DNA of 33,909 bases from Falcatimonas sp. MSJ-15 (lineage in GTDB: Bacteria > Bacillota > Clostridia > Lachnospirales > Lachnospiraceae): contig NZ_JAHLQC010000026.1 in NCBI RefSeq assembly GCF_018918265.1, forward strand, positions 1 through 33,909, given 5' to 3'. The notes beneath the pieces are model-generated. The model made no database searches. It was not told the DNA's origin and saw nothing but the letters and a program-made list of their open reading frames with translations. Below, piece by piece: positions 33,861 through 33,909 of this stretch. Both the position numbers and the translations under genes were made by a program. Position 1 is the stretch's first letter; each line of letters starts with the position of its first letter.

Positions 33861-33909
33861 ATGGGAAAAACAGCAACATTAAATATAAGAGTAAATCCAG
33901 ATGTAAAAG
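33861..33909 (+). CDS. RelB/DinJ-type antitoxin, N-terminus (runs off the window)
   Basis: Sixteen residues, MGKTATLNIRVNPDVK, after GGAGGTG. The start TATLNIRVNPDVK is the ribbon-helix-helix N-terminus typical of RelB/DinJ antitoxins, which bind DNA and a RelE/YafQ-type mRNase toxin, normally encoded next. The toxin would lie beyond the right edge. Confidence 0.65.
   Translation, partial: MGKTATLNIRVNPDVK

Overview
The window looks like a mosaic accessory stretch of a gut Lachnospiraceae (Firmicutes/Clostridia) chromosome. The supports are low-to-moderate GC, strong AGGAGG-type ribosome sites, CUT1 sugar ABC transporters without their own ATPase, a raffinose operon of the kind described in Ruminococcus gnavus, and many decayed clostridial mobile-element pieces. 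The genus is not certain. Base composition visibly changes between blocks: AT-rich fructan, MATE and right-end genes, against GC-richer raffinose and cysteine-desulfidase genes. This suggests several acquisitions.

Layout. 1-1130: partial IS3-type transposase start, a relaxase truncated and joined to a VanZ-like tail, and a broken ORF. 1132-8432: LacI-type regulator divergent from a fructan/fructo-oligosaccharide operon (two permeases, binding lipoprotein, GH32 fructosidase, PfkB fructokinase) with two matching operators around a consensus promoter. 8433-8798: 3' end of an RlmD-like methyltransferase gene plus its terminator. 8883-17303: AraC-type regulator divergent from a raffinose operon (binding lipoprotein, two permeases, a GH36 alpha-galactosidase/sucrose-kinase fusion, a GH13 sucrose(-phosphate) phosphorylase).

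17355-20983: pantothenate/CoA locus. panB, panC and panD are intact, but the upstream DUF2520 (PanG-like) reductase and the downstream coaBC are broken. A 198-bp element with 23-bp terminal inverted repeats lies between panC and panD and appears to supply the -35 of a hybrid promoter for panD. 21065-26013: two-component system and MacB/FtsX-type ABC transporter; the histidine kinase has an in-frame deletion removing its ATP lid. 26045-26233: TnpB remnant. 26310-28513: MATE efflux pump with an AraC regulator, preceded by a 13-bp direct repeat with 21-bp period. 28602-30157: group II intron 5' remnant, TSCPD-protein remnant and an intact L-cysteine desulfidase. 30158-33909: small remnants, a SAM methyltransferase, a HicB/DinB-like protein, a PPOX/PIN chimera, a serine hydrolase cut off by a broken tyrosine recombinase, and the start of a RelB/DinJ-type antitoxin.

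Working together: both sugar clusters import plant oligosaccharides intact and break them down in the cytoplasm. The fructan cluster would give fructose and then a fructose phosphate. The raffinose cluster would give galactose plus sucrose, then a sucrose phosphate, then glucose-1-phosphate and fructose-6-phosphate. The rest is mostly a graveyard of gene ends, several of which reveal past rearrangements. No clearly new multi-gene system was recognised; the most unusual items are the promoter-donating palindromic element, the lid-less kinase and the paired decay around panBCD.
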